A DNA stretch of 64,000 nt from Paenibacillus sp. PCH8 (GTDB lineage: Bacteria; Bacillota; Bacilli; Paenibacillales; Paenibacillaceae): NCBI RefSeq assembly GCF_002968835.1, contig NZ_PKQK01000001.1, positions 1,860,001-1,924,000 of the forward strand, given 5' to 3'. Shown piece by piece: positions 20,201 to 27,906 of this stretch (position 1 is its first letter; the number at the start of each line of letters is the position of its first letter). Position numbers and translations under genes: made by a program. The notes below the pieces were generated by a model. The model ran no database searches. It was not told the DNA's origin and saw only the letters and a list, made by a program, of their open reading frames with translations.

Positions 20201-20462
20201 TCTCCATGGAAGTGGAAGTAACGCTCTTAACCCCATCGACATTCCGCAGTTTTATTTCCAGCGGCTTCGTGACATCTTCAACAATTCCCTCCGGTGCAGC
20301 CCCCGGATCAATAGCAGTGACATTCAGAAACGGTACGTTGATGTTCGGGATCGTCTCTTGTTTCATCGTGAGTCCGCTGTACAAACCTGCGAAAGAGATG
20401 ATAATGGTCAGAATCCAGATCGCAAACTTGTTGTTCAGTGAAAAATTAATAATACCTTTCAT
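17208..20462 (-). CDS. RND-family efflux transporter (HAE1/SwrC-like) with low-complexity insert
   Basis: The 1084-residue proton-driven exporter begins MKGIINFSLNNKFAIWILTI, with a helix at 10-30, a large extracellular porter region, six more helices, a second porter region and five final helices. The proton-relay aspartates are in GRVVDDSIVVIENI. It resembles Bacillus SwrC/YerP, which exports lipopeptides. Residues about 249-318 (19509-19718) are almost only Gly, Ala, Ser, Pro and Thr, and are absent from typical family members. The ATG at 20462 follows AGGAGAAG. The TetR gene just upstream on the same strand is the likely regulator. Confidence 0.9.
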   Translation of the reverse strand: MKGIINFSLNNKFAIWILTIIISFAGLYSGLTMKQETIPNINVPFLNVTAIDPGAAPEGIVEDVTKPLEIKLRNVDGVKSVTSTSMENAASITLEFDYGTDLTNATATVREALNEVQLPDSVQKPTISKFSINSFPVVSLSLSDKDGGDLEQLTRLVESDIQPALEDIDGVAQVQVSGQYVKEVQLKFDQAKMAELGLTEDTVNGIVQGSSIRVPLGLFEMDKSQKAVVVDGNIVDIDDLKNLAIPVIPGGAGSATGSGSSTAPQGSGVPTGDPSAAGEAGQGTAPGSAQGTDPAAGQAAGGNASVGNPSGAAGAPGIPTVKLSEIAKIEVIGQAESISRTDGKESIGISVVKSNDANTVDVVNAVKDKAEELQTQFKNADLTVLLDQGKPIQDSVNTMLGKAIFGALFAILIILLFLRNIRSTIISIISIPLSLLMALTALNMMDITLNMMTLGAMTVAIGRVVDDSIVVIENIYRRLTLKGEKLKGRELVREATREMFVPILSSTIVTIAVFLPLALVSGMVGELFLPFALTMVFALLASLIVAITIVPMLAHTLFRKGLKNKQNHEEKPGKMAESYKRLLNWTLSHKLITVSIAVILLVGSLFLYPFIGASFLPEQQDKYVTITYSPQTGALREDVEKEALVAEKWLLTQPGLEKMQYSIGGTNPLSSMGGGGGNSALFYIEYNEDTKDFTKVKEELVEGLKKEVTVGTWNELDMSGGLGGSGLSLSIYGDNVEQLKPVSDEILKLVEADTDNFEKADTTLADTYGQYTLVADQEKLSSLGLTAGQLAMTLSPSRERPVLTQVDIDNKTYKVYVETDNKTFTSIADIENEKLTSPLGIEVPIKDVAKVEEGTSPNSIMQIDGKVVVQVTANILASDVQKASSNLQAEIDKLDLPDGVEVKFGGTTEQINDTFTQLGLAMLAAIAIVYFVLVVTFGGGLAPFAILFSLPFTVIGIMVGLFIAGGTLDVSAMMGGLMLIGIVVTNAIVLIDRVIHKEKEGMPTREALLEAGATRLRPILMTALATIGALLPLVTGLEESAGIISKGLGITVIGGLISSTLLTLVIVPIVYEFLMKFKKKRIED

Positions 20463-20495
20463 ACGATGGTTTCTTCTCCTCTCTGTTTCTCCTGT

Positions 20496-21443
20496 TTATG
20501 TGTGTGACGAGTCAGCTGGGATGAACCGGCTATACATGGCATCCAGAATATGCTGAAGCTCGGAGTGCAATGGCTTAATGGCGGTTACGTTCTCCAGATT
20601 GTGCATCATGCCCAGAATAATGGCGCGACGCGGGGTGAATTCCATGATCTCCTGCCTGAGAATGGCGATGGTTTCAAGTGCATCATTCTTAGGTTGCCCT
20701 ACAGGCAGATCGGAGGCAGCAATATCCTGCATCTGCTTGATAATATGAATGGGATGCCGCATCACTGTGGAATCGGGATTGGCTTCGGTAATCCAGGCGG
20801 GCCAGTCCTCCAATGGAATCAAGGGTACAGGTCTTTGACTGAGAAATCCGTGTGCAGCATAATCCATCATCTGTAACAAGTTGGTTGCCATTTTGGTAAC
20901 GGTAAGGGAAGGCATCTCGGTAAACCAGATCTTGATGTAGGAGAGGAACAGCCCGTGTGTAAGCAAAATAAGGTCAACGGTATAAGGTTCAATCTCGGGT
21001 CCATACTGATCTTCAAGCTTATCCTTGAACCAATGCAGGGTACGGATCTCCAGATCTCTCTGCTGCGGATGGCAGTGTTCCTTGCGTTGCTGCTCATCAT
21101 CCATCATCATGCTGCGCATCTGTACCCGTAGAAATTCCTTGAGTTCGGACACATGGATGAGCAGTGTCTCAATCTGCTTTTGCAGACGTTCTCGCGAGGT
21201 GAGGCTGGTTTCATGTTCAATCTGGGTCATCTCGTCCATTAGTGTGTACATGCAATACTCCAGCGTACTGGCTTCTAATTCCTCTTTGGATTTGAACATG
21301 ATGTAGAGACTGCCTTTGGACATGCCGCATAATTCTGCAATCTCTTGCATAGATGTTGCCGCACTGCCTTTGGCAGAAAACAGCTTGAGTGCTGTAGTAA
21401 CAATGAGTTTCTTTTTCTCATTCATTTCATGAATAGGGTTCAT
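20496..21443 (-). CDS. TetR-family regulator, likely of the RND exporter
   Basis: The 315-residue protein has an N-terminal helix-turn-helix (ATSMQEIAELCGMSKGSLYIMF) and a long helical ligand domain. At 315 residues it is longer than the usual 190-220 TetR members. The start at 21443 has AAGG nine bases upstream; the frame is open to 21536 without a site. It ends 33 bp before the RND start on the same strand, so the two are probably co-transcribed. Confidence 0.85.
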   Translation of the reverse strand: MNPIHEMNEKKKLIVTTALKLFSAKGSAATSMQEIAELCGMSKGSLYIMFKSKEELEASTLEYCMYTLMDEMTQIEHETSLTSRERLQKQIETLLIHVSELKEFLRVQMRSMMMDDEQQRKEHCHPQQRDLEIRTLHWFKDKLEDQYGPEIEPYTVDLILLTHGLFLSYIKIWFTEMPSLTVTKMATNLLQMMDYAAHGFLSQRPVPLIPLEDWPAWITEANPDSTVMRHPIHIIKQMQDIAASDLPVGQPKNDALETIAILRQEIMEFTPRRAIILGMMHNLENVTAIKPLHSELQHILDAMYSRFIPADSSHT

Positions 21444-21721
21444 TAATGATACCTTCACCTCATAAGAGAACTCTTGAGTTCTTGAATTGACTTTAAGGTC
21501 AAACCAAGTATAAACGATCTGCATGATGGAATTCAAATGGGAGGAAATTGGTAATCAAAAGATGGGGTATTAGGAAAGTTTGATGCAGGAAACATGAAAT
21601 ATAGAACGTGAGATATATAGTTGGGACGAGGGAGTAAATGAATCACTTAAACGAATGAGTAACATGTATTACAGATGTTGTGACCTGTATGTATCATGCG
21701 AAATAATGGAATAAGGACAGA

Positions 21722-21854
21722 TTATTTTCCTGTACTGAAGTCATATACGGCGAGAAGCATGATGGTTACATAAAATGATGCGATAGAAGGCACCTGTGGC
21801 GATTAGTAAACCGTAGCCTGCATAGAAAATAATAGGTTTTCATCCTTTTTTCAT
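21722..21854 (-). pseudogene. Possible decayed small membrane protein
   Basis: ATG at 21854 follows an excellent site (AGGAGGGCAACATC). The frame reads MKKG, then TGA where a Trp codon would fit, then KPIIFYAGYGLLIATG. One base shift after that opens VPSIASFYVTIMLLAVYDF and ends STGK at a TAA. The conserved hydrophobic reading across two lesions suggests a broken gene of about 44 codons. The remainder of 21537-22058 shows no other gene. Confidence 0.35.
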
Positions 21855-21920
21855 GATGTTGCCCTCCTGTAGTACGGTACTGGGTGTACATAGGTTCCCT
21901 ATTTATATCATATCCCTCAA

Positions 21921-21953
21921 AAAAGACGACCTCCTGATCGAAGTCGTCTAATT
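21921..21953 (-). terminator. Terminator of the SMR operon
   Basis: On the minus strand GACGAC pairs with GTCGTC (bases 21925-21948), followed by TTTTTT. It is about 105 bp downstream of the second SMR gene. Confidence 0.7.
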
Positions 21954-22058
21954 TCTATTACTAAATTTAATAGATATTATAATGGAAGCTAAGAATTACA
22001 CGATAACGGAGAGTAGTTCTGCAATCGGAGTTATAGCGTGTAATTCATTTTACTTTCG

Positions 22059-22373
22059 TTAGGTGATCAGTTTCAGACCAACCGCTGCCACCAAAATCAT
22101 CGCGATAAACAGGATCCGCTTCGCTTCTTTTCGTTCACCGAACAGGAACATGCCTGTTAACGTACTGCCTACCGTGCCGATCCCGGTCCACACTGCATAC
22201 GCTGTGCCCATGGGAATGTACGTCATCGCGTAGGATAACAGTGAGAAGCTGAATACAAAGGATACGAGCATCAGTACGATATAAGGCCAGCCTTTCCGAG
22301 TGGAAGCACCGTTAATACCGATGACGCCAAAAATTTCACATATGCCTGCACCAACTATAGCCATCCAAGCCAT
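22059..22373 (-). CDS. Small multidrug resistance protein, second subunit (YvdR-like)
   Basis: The 104-residue protein has four membrane helices and the family motifs EIFGVIGINGAS (essential helix-1 Glu) and GTAYAVWTGIGTVG. It probably forms a heterodimer with the product of the gene upstream, exporting small cations. The start shares one base with the upstream stop (TAATG). The order TetR-SMR-SMR matches Bacillus yvdT-yvdS-yvdR. Confidence 0.88.
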   Translation of the reverse strand: MAWMAIVGAGICEIFGVIGINGASTRKGWPYIVLMLVSFVFSFSLLSYAMTYIPMGTAYAVWTGIGTVGSTLTGMFLFGERKEAKRILFIAMILVAAVGLKLIT

Positions 22374-22714
22374 TATGCTGCACCTCCTTTGGCTTCTTGC
22401 TGATCGGTAACCAGCTTCAGCCCGACTACACCGCAGAGCAGCAGTCCAATGAGCAGTACTTTGGCCAGGCGGAACGGCTCGCCGAACAGCAACATCTCCG
22501 TAAGCACAGTACCTGCTGTACCAATTCCGGTAAACACGGCATACACCGTACCCACAGGCAGCCTTTTGGATGCGGCAATGATCAGCCCGAAGCTGATCAC
22601 GATGGCAAGTCCCGTCAACGTCCACTCCCAAGCATTCGAGGCGTGTTTCAGCCCGCTTACCCAGACAATCTCTATAATTCCACCGATAAATACATATAAC
22701 CAGTTGCGGTTCAT
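22373..22714 (-). CDS. Small multidrug resistance protein, first subunit (YvdS-like)
   Basis: The 113-residue, four-helix protein has GIIEIVWVSGLKHA (helix-1 Glu) and GTVYAVFTGIGTAG. The ATG at 22714 overlaps the TetR stop by 4 bp and follows GGAG in the end of that gene. It pairs with the SMR gene downstream. I saw no guanidine riboswitch upstream, so TetR control is more likely than guanidine control. Confidence 0.88.
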   Translation of the reverse strand: MNRNWLYVFIGGIIEIVWVSGLKHASNAWEWTLTGLAIVISFGLIIAASKRLPVGTVYAVFTGIGTAGTVLTEMLLFGEPFRLAKVLLIGLLLCGVVGLKLVTDQQEAKGGAA

Positions 22715-23334
22715 GATGATGAATCTCCTTCCGGCACAACGCTCCGTGCCTCTTCGTTCAGATGATGAATGCCATGCCAAAAGACTGGCCATACTGCTTC
22801 CAATCGTCTCTGGTATCGACGCGAACTTCCGTAGATAATCTCCACCGTAATACCGTCGAGAAATGTCATGAATGCAATGGCAGCCTGTTCCGCGGGAATG
22901 GGTAGCAGATCTCCATCACGCAGTGCCCTTTGCAGCAGGCGTGTCAGTGCGCGTTCCATGCCGTCAATAAACGGATACACCAGATCCATCACTTCGCTAT
23001 ATAGAGAAAGCGGCGGATAAAAACAATTGCGCAGCATGAAGCGAGCAGAGGCATGGGCATGGTACTCTTGTTCGAACCACGTCAGAAAACCCTTCAGCCT
23101 GTGCTCCAGTGGCATGTCCGCATGATCACGGAAATACTCCAGAATGTGCCGCTGCACCTCTTGGAATGCAAAGGCTAGCGTGTGTAAAAACAAGTCATCT
23201 TTGCAGCTGAAATGCGCATATATCGACGGTTTTTTAATCCCGACTTCATCAGCAATAGCTCTCAGAGAAGCCCCTTCATAGCCATCTTTGGCAAAATGGA
23301 ACAGGGCTGCATCCCGAATGGATTGTGCAGTCAT
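22711..23334 (-). CDS. TetR-family repressor of the SMR operon (YvdT-like)
   Basis: The 207-residue protein has a helix-turn-helix in GASLRAIADEVGIKKPSIYA and a C-terminal ligand domain. It is the first gene of a three-gene operon with 4-bp and 1-bp overlaps. A palindrome over its own promoter region indicates autoregulation and control of the pumps. Confidence 0.88.
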   Translation of the reverse strand: MTAQSIRDAALFHFAKDGYEGASLRAIADEVGIKKPSIYAHFSCKDDLFLHTLAFAFQEVQRHILEYFRDHADMPLEHRLKGFLTWFEQEYHAHASARFMLRNCFYPPLSLYSEVMDLVYPFIDGMERALTRLLQRALRDGDLLPIPAEQAAIAFMTFLDGITVEIIYGSSRRYQRRLEAVWPVFWHGIHHLNEEARSVVPEGDSSS

Positions 23335-23345
23335 TCAATCACCTT

Positions 23346-23395
23346 CCTAACGGTCGTTAGGTAATTATATTTTCACACTTTACATCGCCTGTCAA
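23346..23395 (-). promoter_or_regulatory. Promoter and TetR operator of the SMR operon
   Basis: CCTAACGACCGTTAGG (23346-23361) is a palindrome with a two-base centre and sits between the -10 and the ribosome site of the TetR gene. Upstream are TATAAT (23364-23369) and TTGACA (23390-23395), although their 20-bp spacing is longer than ideal. A repressor bound here would block transcription start. Confidence 0.6.
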
Positions 23396-23449
23396 TAAAA
23401 AACCACCTGCACAGTAGAGTACAGGCGGATATGACATGTATGAATGTGA

Positions 23450-24923
23450 TCAGAAGGTCGTAAGACCCAGAATCAATTGCAGCTTATAGAGAATACCTTT
23501 CAAAAATGTTGTTTTCTCTTGGAACTCATCCAGGTTTAGTGTGAACTCGGCATCATTATTATTCCAGATCCGCTCAAAATAATTCGTGATATCAAGCGTG
23601 AACTTATTGTCTGCAGGTGCGGCGACCCATAGATCATTCTCCAGATTGTAATCATTCATGTTTCGGGGTGTAAAGTTGGTTGAACCCCGAGGACAATATG
23701 ATCTCCGGTTGCTTTCGCAATATAGATCATCTTGGTGTGGTACTGCTCTTTGGTCGTGTTATACCAACGGATTTGGATTTTGCCATCGGATTTATCATGC
23801 AATTCGGCGGCGACAGGACGGTTCGGGATGCCGATCTTTTCCTGACCAAAGGCATTCTCATTCGGATCAAGCACCAGCCGGATCTCGGTTCCACGTTTCG
23901 CTGCATCCAGCAGAGCTTCCAGCACTTTCGGAGAGGCCACATAGAACATGCCCATCCATAAGGTATCCCCTTTGCCAGCTTGGTTGATCTCATGGAGCAC
24001 AGCGTCATTCACTTTGCCTTCGGTCAAATAGCGAATTCGCAGATCCCCTGTGTTTGAATCCTTTGAAGGGGTGTATAAGCAGGCATCTGACCTCCGCCTG
24101 AGATATCAAGTACAGCCTGCTCCGACTGAAGAATATCCCCAATGATCGGACCTGTTACTTCAAATGCAATGTTCGAGTGGTAGGCACTCGCATCATGGAT
24201 ATTGCCTGAAGAGACAATCGCGGTCTTCTCACTAACGACAACTTTACGATGGTTGGCTTTCACATTGAGCAATTTCAGATAGGATCGCACAGTTACGTCC
24301 GGGCCATCGGTTGCCATCAGGTTCTTAATCCAGCCATCCCCGGATTGGCCAAACCACTGGAAGAAGGTTCGCCAGACAGCCGAGTATACCGGAGTGGAGT
24401 CACGTAAAGGGTCCACATCCGTAATGACCACGTGAATTCCGGCTTCTTTCATCTGCTCCAGCAGCGGATTGGGTGCAGAGTTGTAGTTGGTGTTTACTTC
24501 ATCCGTAATGAACCAGATGTCCATGTCCGGGTGTTGATTTTTTTTGGCAACCAGAGCATCCGTGAACTCTTGACTGACAGGTGGAAAGCTCTGTCCCTTG
24601 TGCTGATAGTTGTTGAACAAAAACATATCTACTACGACAAACTGCTGCGCTTCCTCCACAATCTGAAGCATGCGCTGGAAAATCTGCTGTTCATGTTGCA
24701 TCTGTCCGTCGGAAGAAGGATACGTGAGGTCATGCAGGAACTCGACTTGATCCACACGGTACTCCGGACTTTCGTAGGAAATGCCTGATGGTAATGGTTT
24801 ATAGGTCTGATAGAGCATAACGGCGATGAGCCATAGAGCCAATAGTACGAGCCCTGTACGTATGTATGGAAATTGGCCGCGTGAAGACTTGCGGTTAGTG
24901 GTATGGCGGCGTGATGAGACCAA
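23450..24923 (-). pseudogene. Phospholipase D-family protein, two frameshifts
   Basis: Three reading frames join into one protein of about 491 residues: a membrane anchor near the N-terminus (LVLLALWLIAVMLY), a first HKD-type motif (NHRKVVVSEKTAIVSSGNIH), and a second one (YHTKMIYI...HIVLG then STNFTPRN). It would be a cardiolipin synthase-like or other PLD enzyme outside the membrane. The breaks lie near 24045 (C-run in ACACCCCTTC) and near 23690 (G-run in CTCGGGGTTC). Adding one base to each run restores the frame. The start is TTG at 24923 after AGGGGGAG. Either a recent pseudogene or sequence error. Confidence 0.75.
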
Positions 24924-25050
24924 CGGTAGACTCCCCCTTCTGTGCTTCCTGACTTCTATATACCACACGGATGATAACGTTGACGCAGCAGAGCTGGCAG
25001 TCGATTAAATGTAAGCTGGGAATGCAGTTAACTAAATGGGTTGGATGCAA

Positions 25051-25105
25051 TCGACAGGTGTATGACCGTTGTGTATAATGAGTGTATTATTTTTGTGGAA
25101 TGTTG
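25051..25105 (+). promoter_or_regulatory. carH promoter with 11-bp tandem operator
   Basis: TCGACA (25051-25056) and TATAAT (25074-25079) are 17 bp apart. From 25073 run the 11-mers GTATAATGAGT and GTATTATTTTT, then a weaker GTGGAATGTTG. These match, at the same 11-bp period, the repeats ahead of the carotenoid operon. The -10 lies inside the first repeat, so bound CarH should repress its own gene. Confidence 0.6.
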
Positions 25106-25128
25106 GCTTCTCACAGTCAGGAAAGAAA

Positions 25129-26088
25129 GTGGGTAATAAAGTGTATTCCATCAAACAAGTCGCTGCCATGCTCGGTATCAGGGCGGTAACCATTCGGGCT
25201 TGGGAGAATCGGTATAGTGCGGTCACCCCTGAGCGGACGGAATCGGGTTATCGAATGTACACCGAAGAGAATGTTGCGGATCTGCGCTGGTTGAAAGAAC
25301 AGGTAGAGCTGCATCAGGCGAATATCTCGGAAGCGGTACGGATGTTGAAAGTTAACAAATTAAGTCCACCCGAGGCGGCTATGCCCACGCCGATCATGGC
25401 ACCGGTGCCGACGATGGAAGAAGCCTATGCACGTATGGCAGATCAGATCTATGACTCGCTCTACAACTTTCAGGGTGAACGTGCCAATGGTCTGATTGAT
25501 TTTGGCTTTACCATGTATGGGTACGATTCGATGTTCTATCATGTGCTGGTGCCCATTCTGGTCCGGGTTGGAGATGCATGGGAACAAGGCAGGGCTTCGG
25601 TAGCTCAGGAACACTTCATGACCCAGCTGATTTCACAGCGGTTTTATCAGTTTTTCCATCTGTTCCCGATCTATCCGCATCTGCCCAAAGTTCTGGCTTT
25701 GTGTCCGGAAGGGGAGCATCATCAGGTGGGGCTGCTGTTGTTCTCTCTGTTTATGCGCAAAAATGGAGCGGAAGTGTTGTATCTTGGTGCCAACACGCCA
25801 GAGGAAGGACTCTTCCCGATTATCCGGGAGCAGAAGATCAAGCTGGTCTGCCTTTCAATCACAAGTCCTGGGCTTCTTGAACGGTGTGATCAACTTATAG
25901 AGCGAATACAGAACGAGTTTCCGCATATTCGCTTTGTACTTGGAGGAAAGGGTTATGAGCGTGGGGAACATGCACGTTACCCACAATGGATTATGCCCGA
26001 GGATTCTGCGGATTGGCAGTCTTGGATCGAACGTGAATATCTTGCAGAACGGCAGCCTGGAGCAAGGTACGGACAGGTCAATCATTAA
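25129..26088 (+). CDS. carH: CarH/LitR-type B12-binding MerR regulator (putative photoreceptor)
   Basis: The 319-residue protein has a MerR helix-turn-helix at 5-75 (YSIKQVAAMLGIRAVTIRAW), a helical B12-binding-2 domain (about 95-180) and a cobalamin-binding Rossmann domain (185-300). Trp151 and Glu161-His162 fit the W-x9-EH signature of adenosylcobalamin photoreceptors, and ExHxxG is at 196-201, with His198 the expected cobalt ligand. In this family the dark AdoCbl-bound tetramer represses carotenoid genes, and light breaks it. The residue after the Trp is Glu, not the His I recall from Thermus CarH. GTG at 25129 follows AGGAAAG. The carotenoid operon starts 268 bp downstream. Confidence 0.87.
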   Translation: MGNKVYSIKQVAAMLGIRAVTIRAWENRYSAVTPERTESGYRMYTEENVADLRWLKEQVELHQANISEAVRMLKVNKLSPPEAAMPTPIMAPVPTMEEAYARMADQIYDSLYNFQGERANGLIDFGFTMYGYDSMFYHVLVPILVRVGDAWEQGRASVAQEHFMTQLISQRFYQFFHLFPIYPHLPKVLALCPEGEHHQVGLLLFSLFMRKNGAEVLYLGANTPEEGLFPIIREQKIKLVCLSITSPGLLERCDQLIERIQNEFPHIRFVLGGKGYERGEHARYPQWIMPEDSADWQSWIEREYLAERQPGARYGQVNH

Positions 26089-26217
26089 ACATAAATTCAA
26101 ATGATATGAATAGGTTAGTGTATACAGGACATCCTTTGACGAAAGTGATCAAAGGGTGTTTTTTATATGTGTTAAAATGAATTATTCCAGCAATTTGACC
26201 CACTGGTCATTTTTCGG

Positions 26218-26261
26218 TTTACAAGGTCGTATAATATTTGTATTATATTTGTATAATGTTT
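26218..26261 (+). promoter_or_regulatory. Carotenoid operon promoter with three 11-bp tandem repeats
   Basis: GTATAATATTT (26229), GTATTATATTT (26240) and GTATAATGTTT (26251) follow one another without gaps. TTTACA (26218-26223) and TATTAT (26241-26246), 17 bp apart, give a promoter whose -10 lies in the second repeat. CarH operators are known to contain 11-bp direct repeats, so this is the predicted repressor site. Confidence 0.68.
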
Positions 26262-26355
26262 TTGCTGCTACCCGCTTAAAGTGTTCCAGAGCGGTTTAAT
26301 AATAGGCTAGGGGTTAGAGAACTATAGGTATTCCTTACATAGAAAGGTGAGTGGC

Positions 26356-27906
26356 ATGATACCGAATCAACAACGCAAACGTGCAGCTGTCATTGGCGCA
26401 GGCCCGGGTGGACTTGCAGCAGCCATGCTATTGTCCGGTCAGGGATACGAAGTAGATGTATACGAGAAACAGCCAGTCATCGGGGGGCGTTCTGCCAGAC
26501 TGGAACTGGGCGAATATCGATTCGACCGGGGTGCAACATTTTTGATGATGCCGCAGCTGATTGAAGAGATGTTCGACGTGGTGGGACGCAAGTTATCCGA
26601 TTATGTGGATATGAAAGAACTGACCCCGCTGTATGCACTGAACTTTGGTGACACGGTGTTCACGCCTTCTCGCAATCGTGAAGATACAGCTGCACAGATT
26701 AAGGAATTGTTTCCGGGCAATGAAGACAATTACCTTAGGTTCATGCAAGAAGAAGAAGTGAAGTTTGGCAAAGTCATGCCTTTGCTCCGCCGCCCTTTTG
26801 GCAAGCTTACCGATTATTTGCGTAAGGACGCAGTAACAGCCCTACCCAAGCTGGATGTGCACAATACAGTCTATGGAATCTTGTCCCGCTATTTCACAGA
26901 TGAGCGTCTACGCTGGGCATTTACGTTCCAATCCAAATACCTCGGCATGTCAGCCTGGGATTGTCCGGGTACTTTTACCATACTATCGTTTATAGAGCAC
27001 CACTATGGGTTGTTCCATCCTATTGGCGGTGTGAATCGAATATTCCAGGCCATGGCTGAAGTTGTGGAGGAACACGGGGGACGAATTCATACTTCCTCTC
27101 CAGTGAAACAGGTCATCGTTCGCAATGGTCGTGCAGAAGGGCTATGGCTTGAGAGCGGTGAACGCATTGAAGCAGATCATGTGGTGGTTAACGCCGACTT
27201 CGCACATGCGGTGAACCATCTGTTTGAACCCGGCGTACTCAAGAAATACACCCCTGAGAAAATGAAAAACAAAAAGTATTCCTGCTCTACAGCGATGCTG
27301 TATCTGGGTGTAGACGGTGAGATAGACTTGCCGCATCACTCGATCTATTTCCCGGAGGACTACCGCTTGAATGTCGACGAAATCACGAAGCACAAAATTC
27401 TGTCTGCCGATCCTTCTCTATATATTCATAACCCCTCCAGACTTGATTCGACACTCGCACCGGAGGGGAAATCTGCTCTGTATGTCCTTATGCCTACGCC
27501 CAACCTTACGGGAGACATTGATTGGGAGGCTGAACGAGCGAATGTGCAGGAGGCGATGATGAAACGTATGGAAGGCATTCCTGAGCTGGCCGATATCCGC
27601 AGCCGCATTGAAGAATGCATGATGTTTACCCCGCTGGATTGGGAAAATGAACTTGATGTGTATCGCGGAGCAACATTTAATATGGCGCATAATTTGGGTC
27701 AGATGATGTATCTGCGTCCCCATAACCAGTTCGAAGAGTTGAAGAGCGTATGGCTGGTAGGCGGCGGAACCCATCCGGGTAGCGGATTGCCTACGATCTT
27801 TGAATCAGCCCGAATCAGCGTCAGACTGATTCAGGAAGAGGATGCCAGAACCCGCTCCAAGCCATCCTCATATGTGAAGACAGTAGAAGCTGGAGGGCAT
27901 TCATGA
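26356..27906 (+). CDS. CrtI/CrtN-superfamily carotenoid oxidoreductase 1
   Basis: The 516-residue FAD protein has the dinucleotide motif VIGAGPGGLAAA near residues 12-23, followed by EKQPVIGGRSA. The C-terminal FAD-binding signature is WLVGGGTHPGSGLPTIFESAR. It heads the operon and probably desaturates or oxidises a linear carotenoid. Compared with the next two genes, the middle region (SRYFTDERLRWAFTFQSKYL) differs from CrtN and CrtP, so it may be a CrtNc-type enzyme or a second desaturase. The ATG at 26356 follows AAAGGTGAG. Its stop overlaps the next start by 4 bp. Confidence 0.85.
   Translation: MIPNQQRKRAAVIGAGPGGLAAAMLLSGQGYEVDVYEKQPVIGGRSARLELGEYRFDRGATFLMMPQLIEEMFDVVGRKLSDYVDMKELTPLYALNFGDTVFTPSRNREDTAAQIKELFPGNEDNYLRFMQEEEVKFGKVMPLLRRPFGKLTDYLRKDAVTALPKLDVHNTVYGILSRYFTDERLRWAFTFQSKYLGMSAWDCPGTFTILSFIEHHYGLFHPIGGVNRIFQAMAEVVEEHGGRIHTSSPVKQVIVRNGRAEGLWLESGERIEADHVVVNADFAHAVNHLFEPGVLKKYTPEKMKNKKYSCSTAMLYLGVDGEIDLPHHSIYFPEDYRLNVDEITKHKILSADPSLYIHNPSRLDSTLAPEGKSALYVLMPTPNLTGDIDWEAERANVQEAMMKRMEGIPELADIRSRIEECMMFTPLDWENELDVYRGATFNMAHNLGQMMYLRPHNQFEELKSVWLVGGGTHPGSGLPTIFESARISVRLIQEEDARTRSKPSSYVKTVEAGGHS

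Noticed and set aside
22059..22739. A single 226-codon frame across both SMR genes
   Set aside because: The N-terminal half is the upstream SMR gene read out of frame; two separate SMR genes with a TAATG junction explain the region.
22715..23400. Guanidine (ykkC) riboswitch ahead of the SMR genes
   Set aside because: The SMR pair directly follows a TetR gene with coding overlap, and the leader has a palindromic operator but no ykkC motif.
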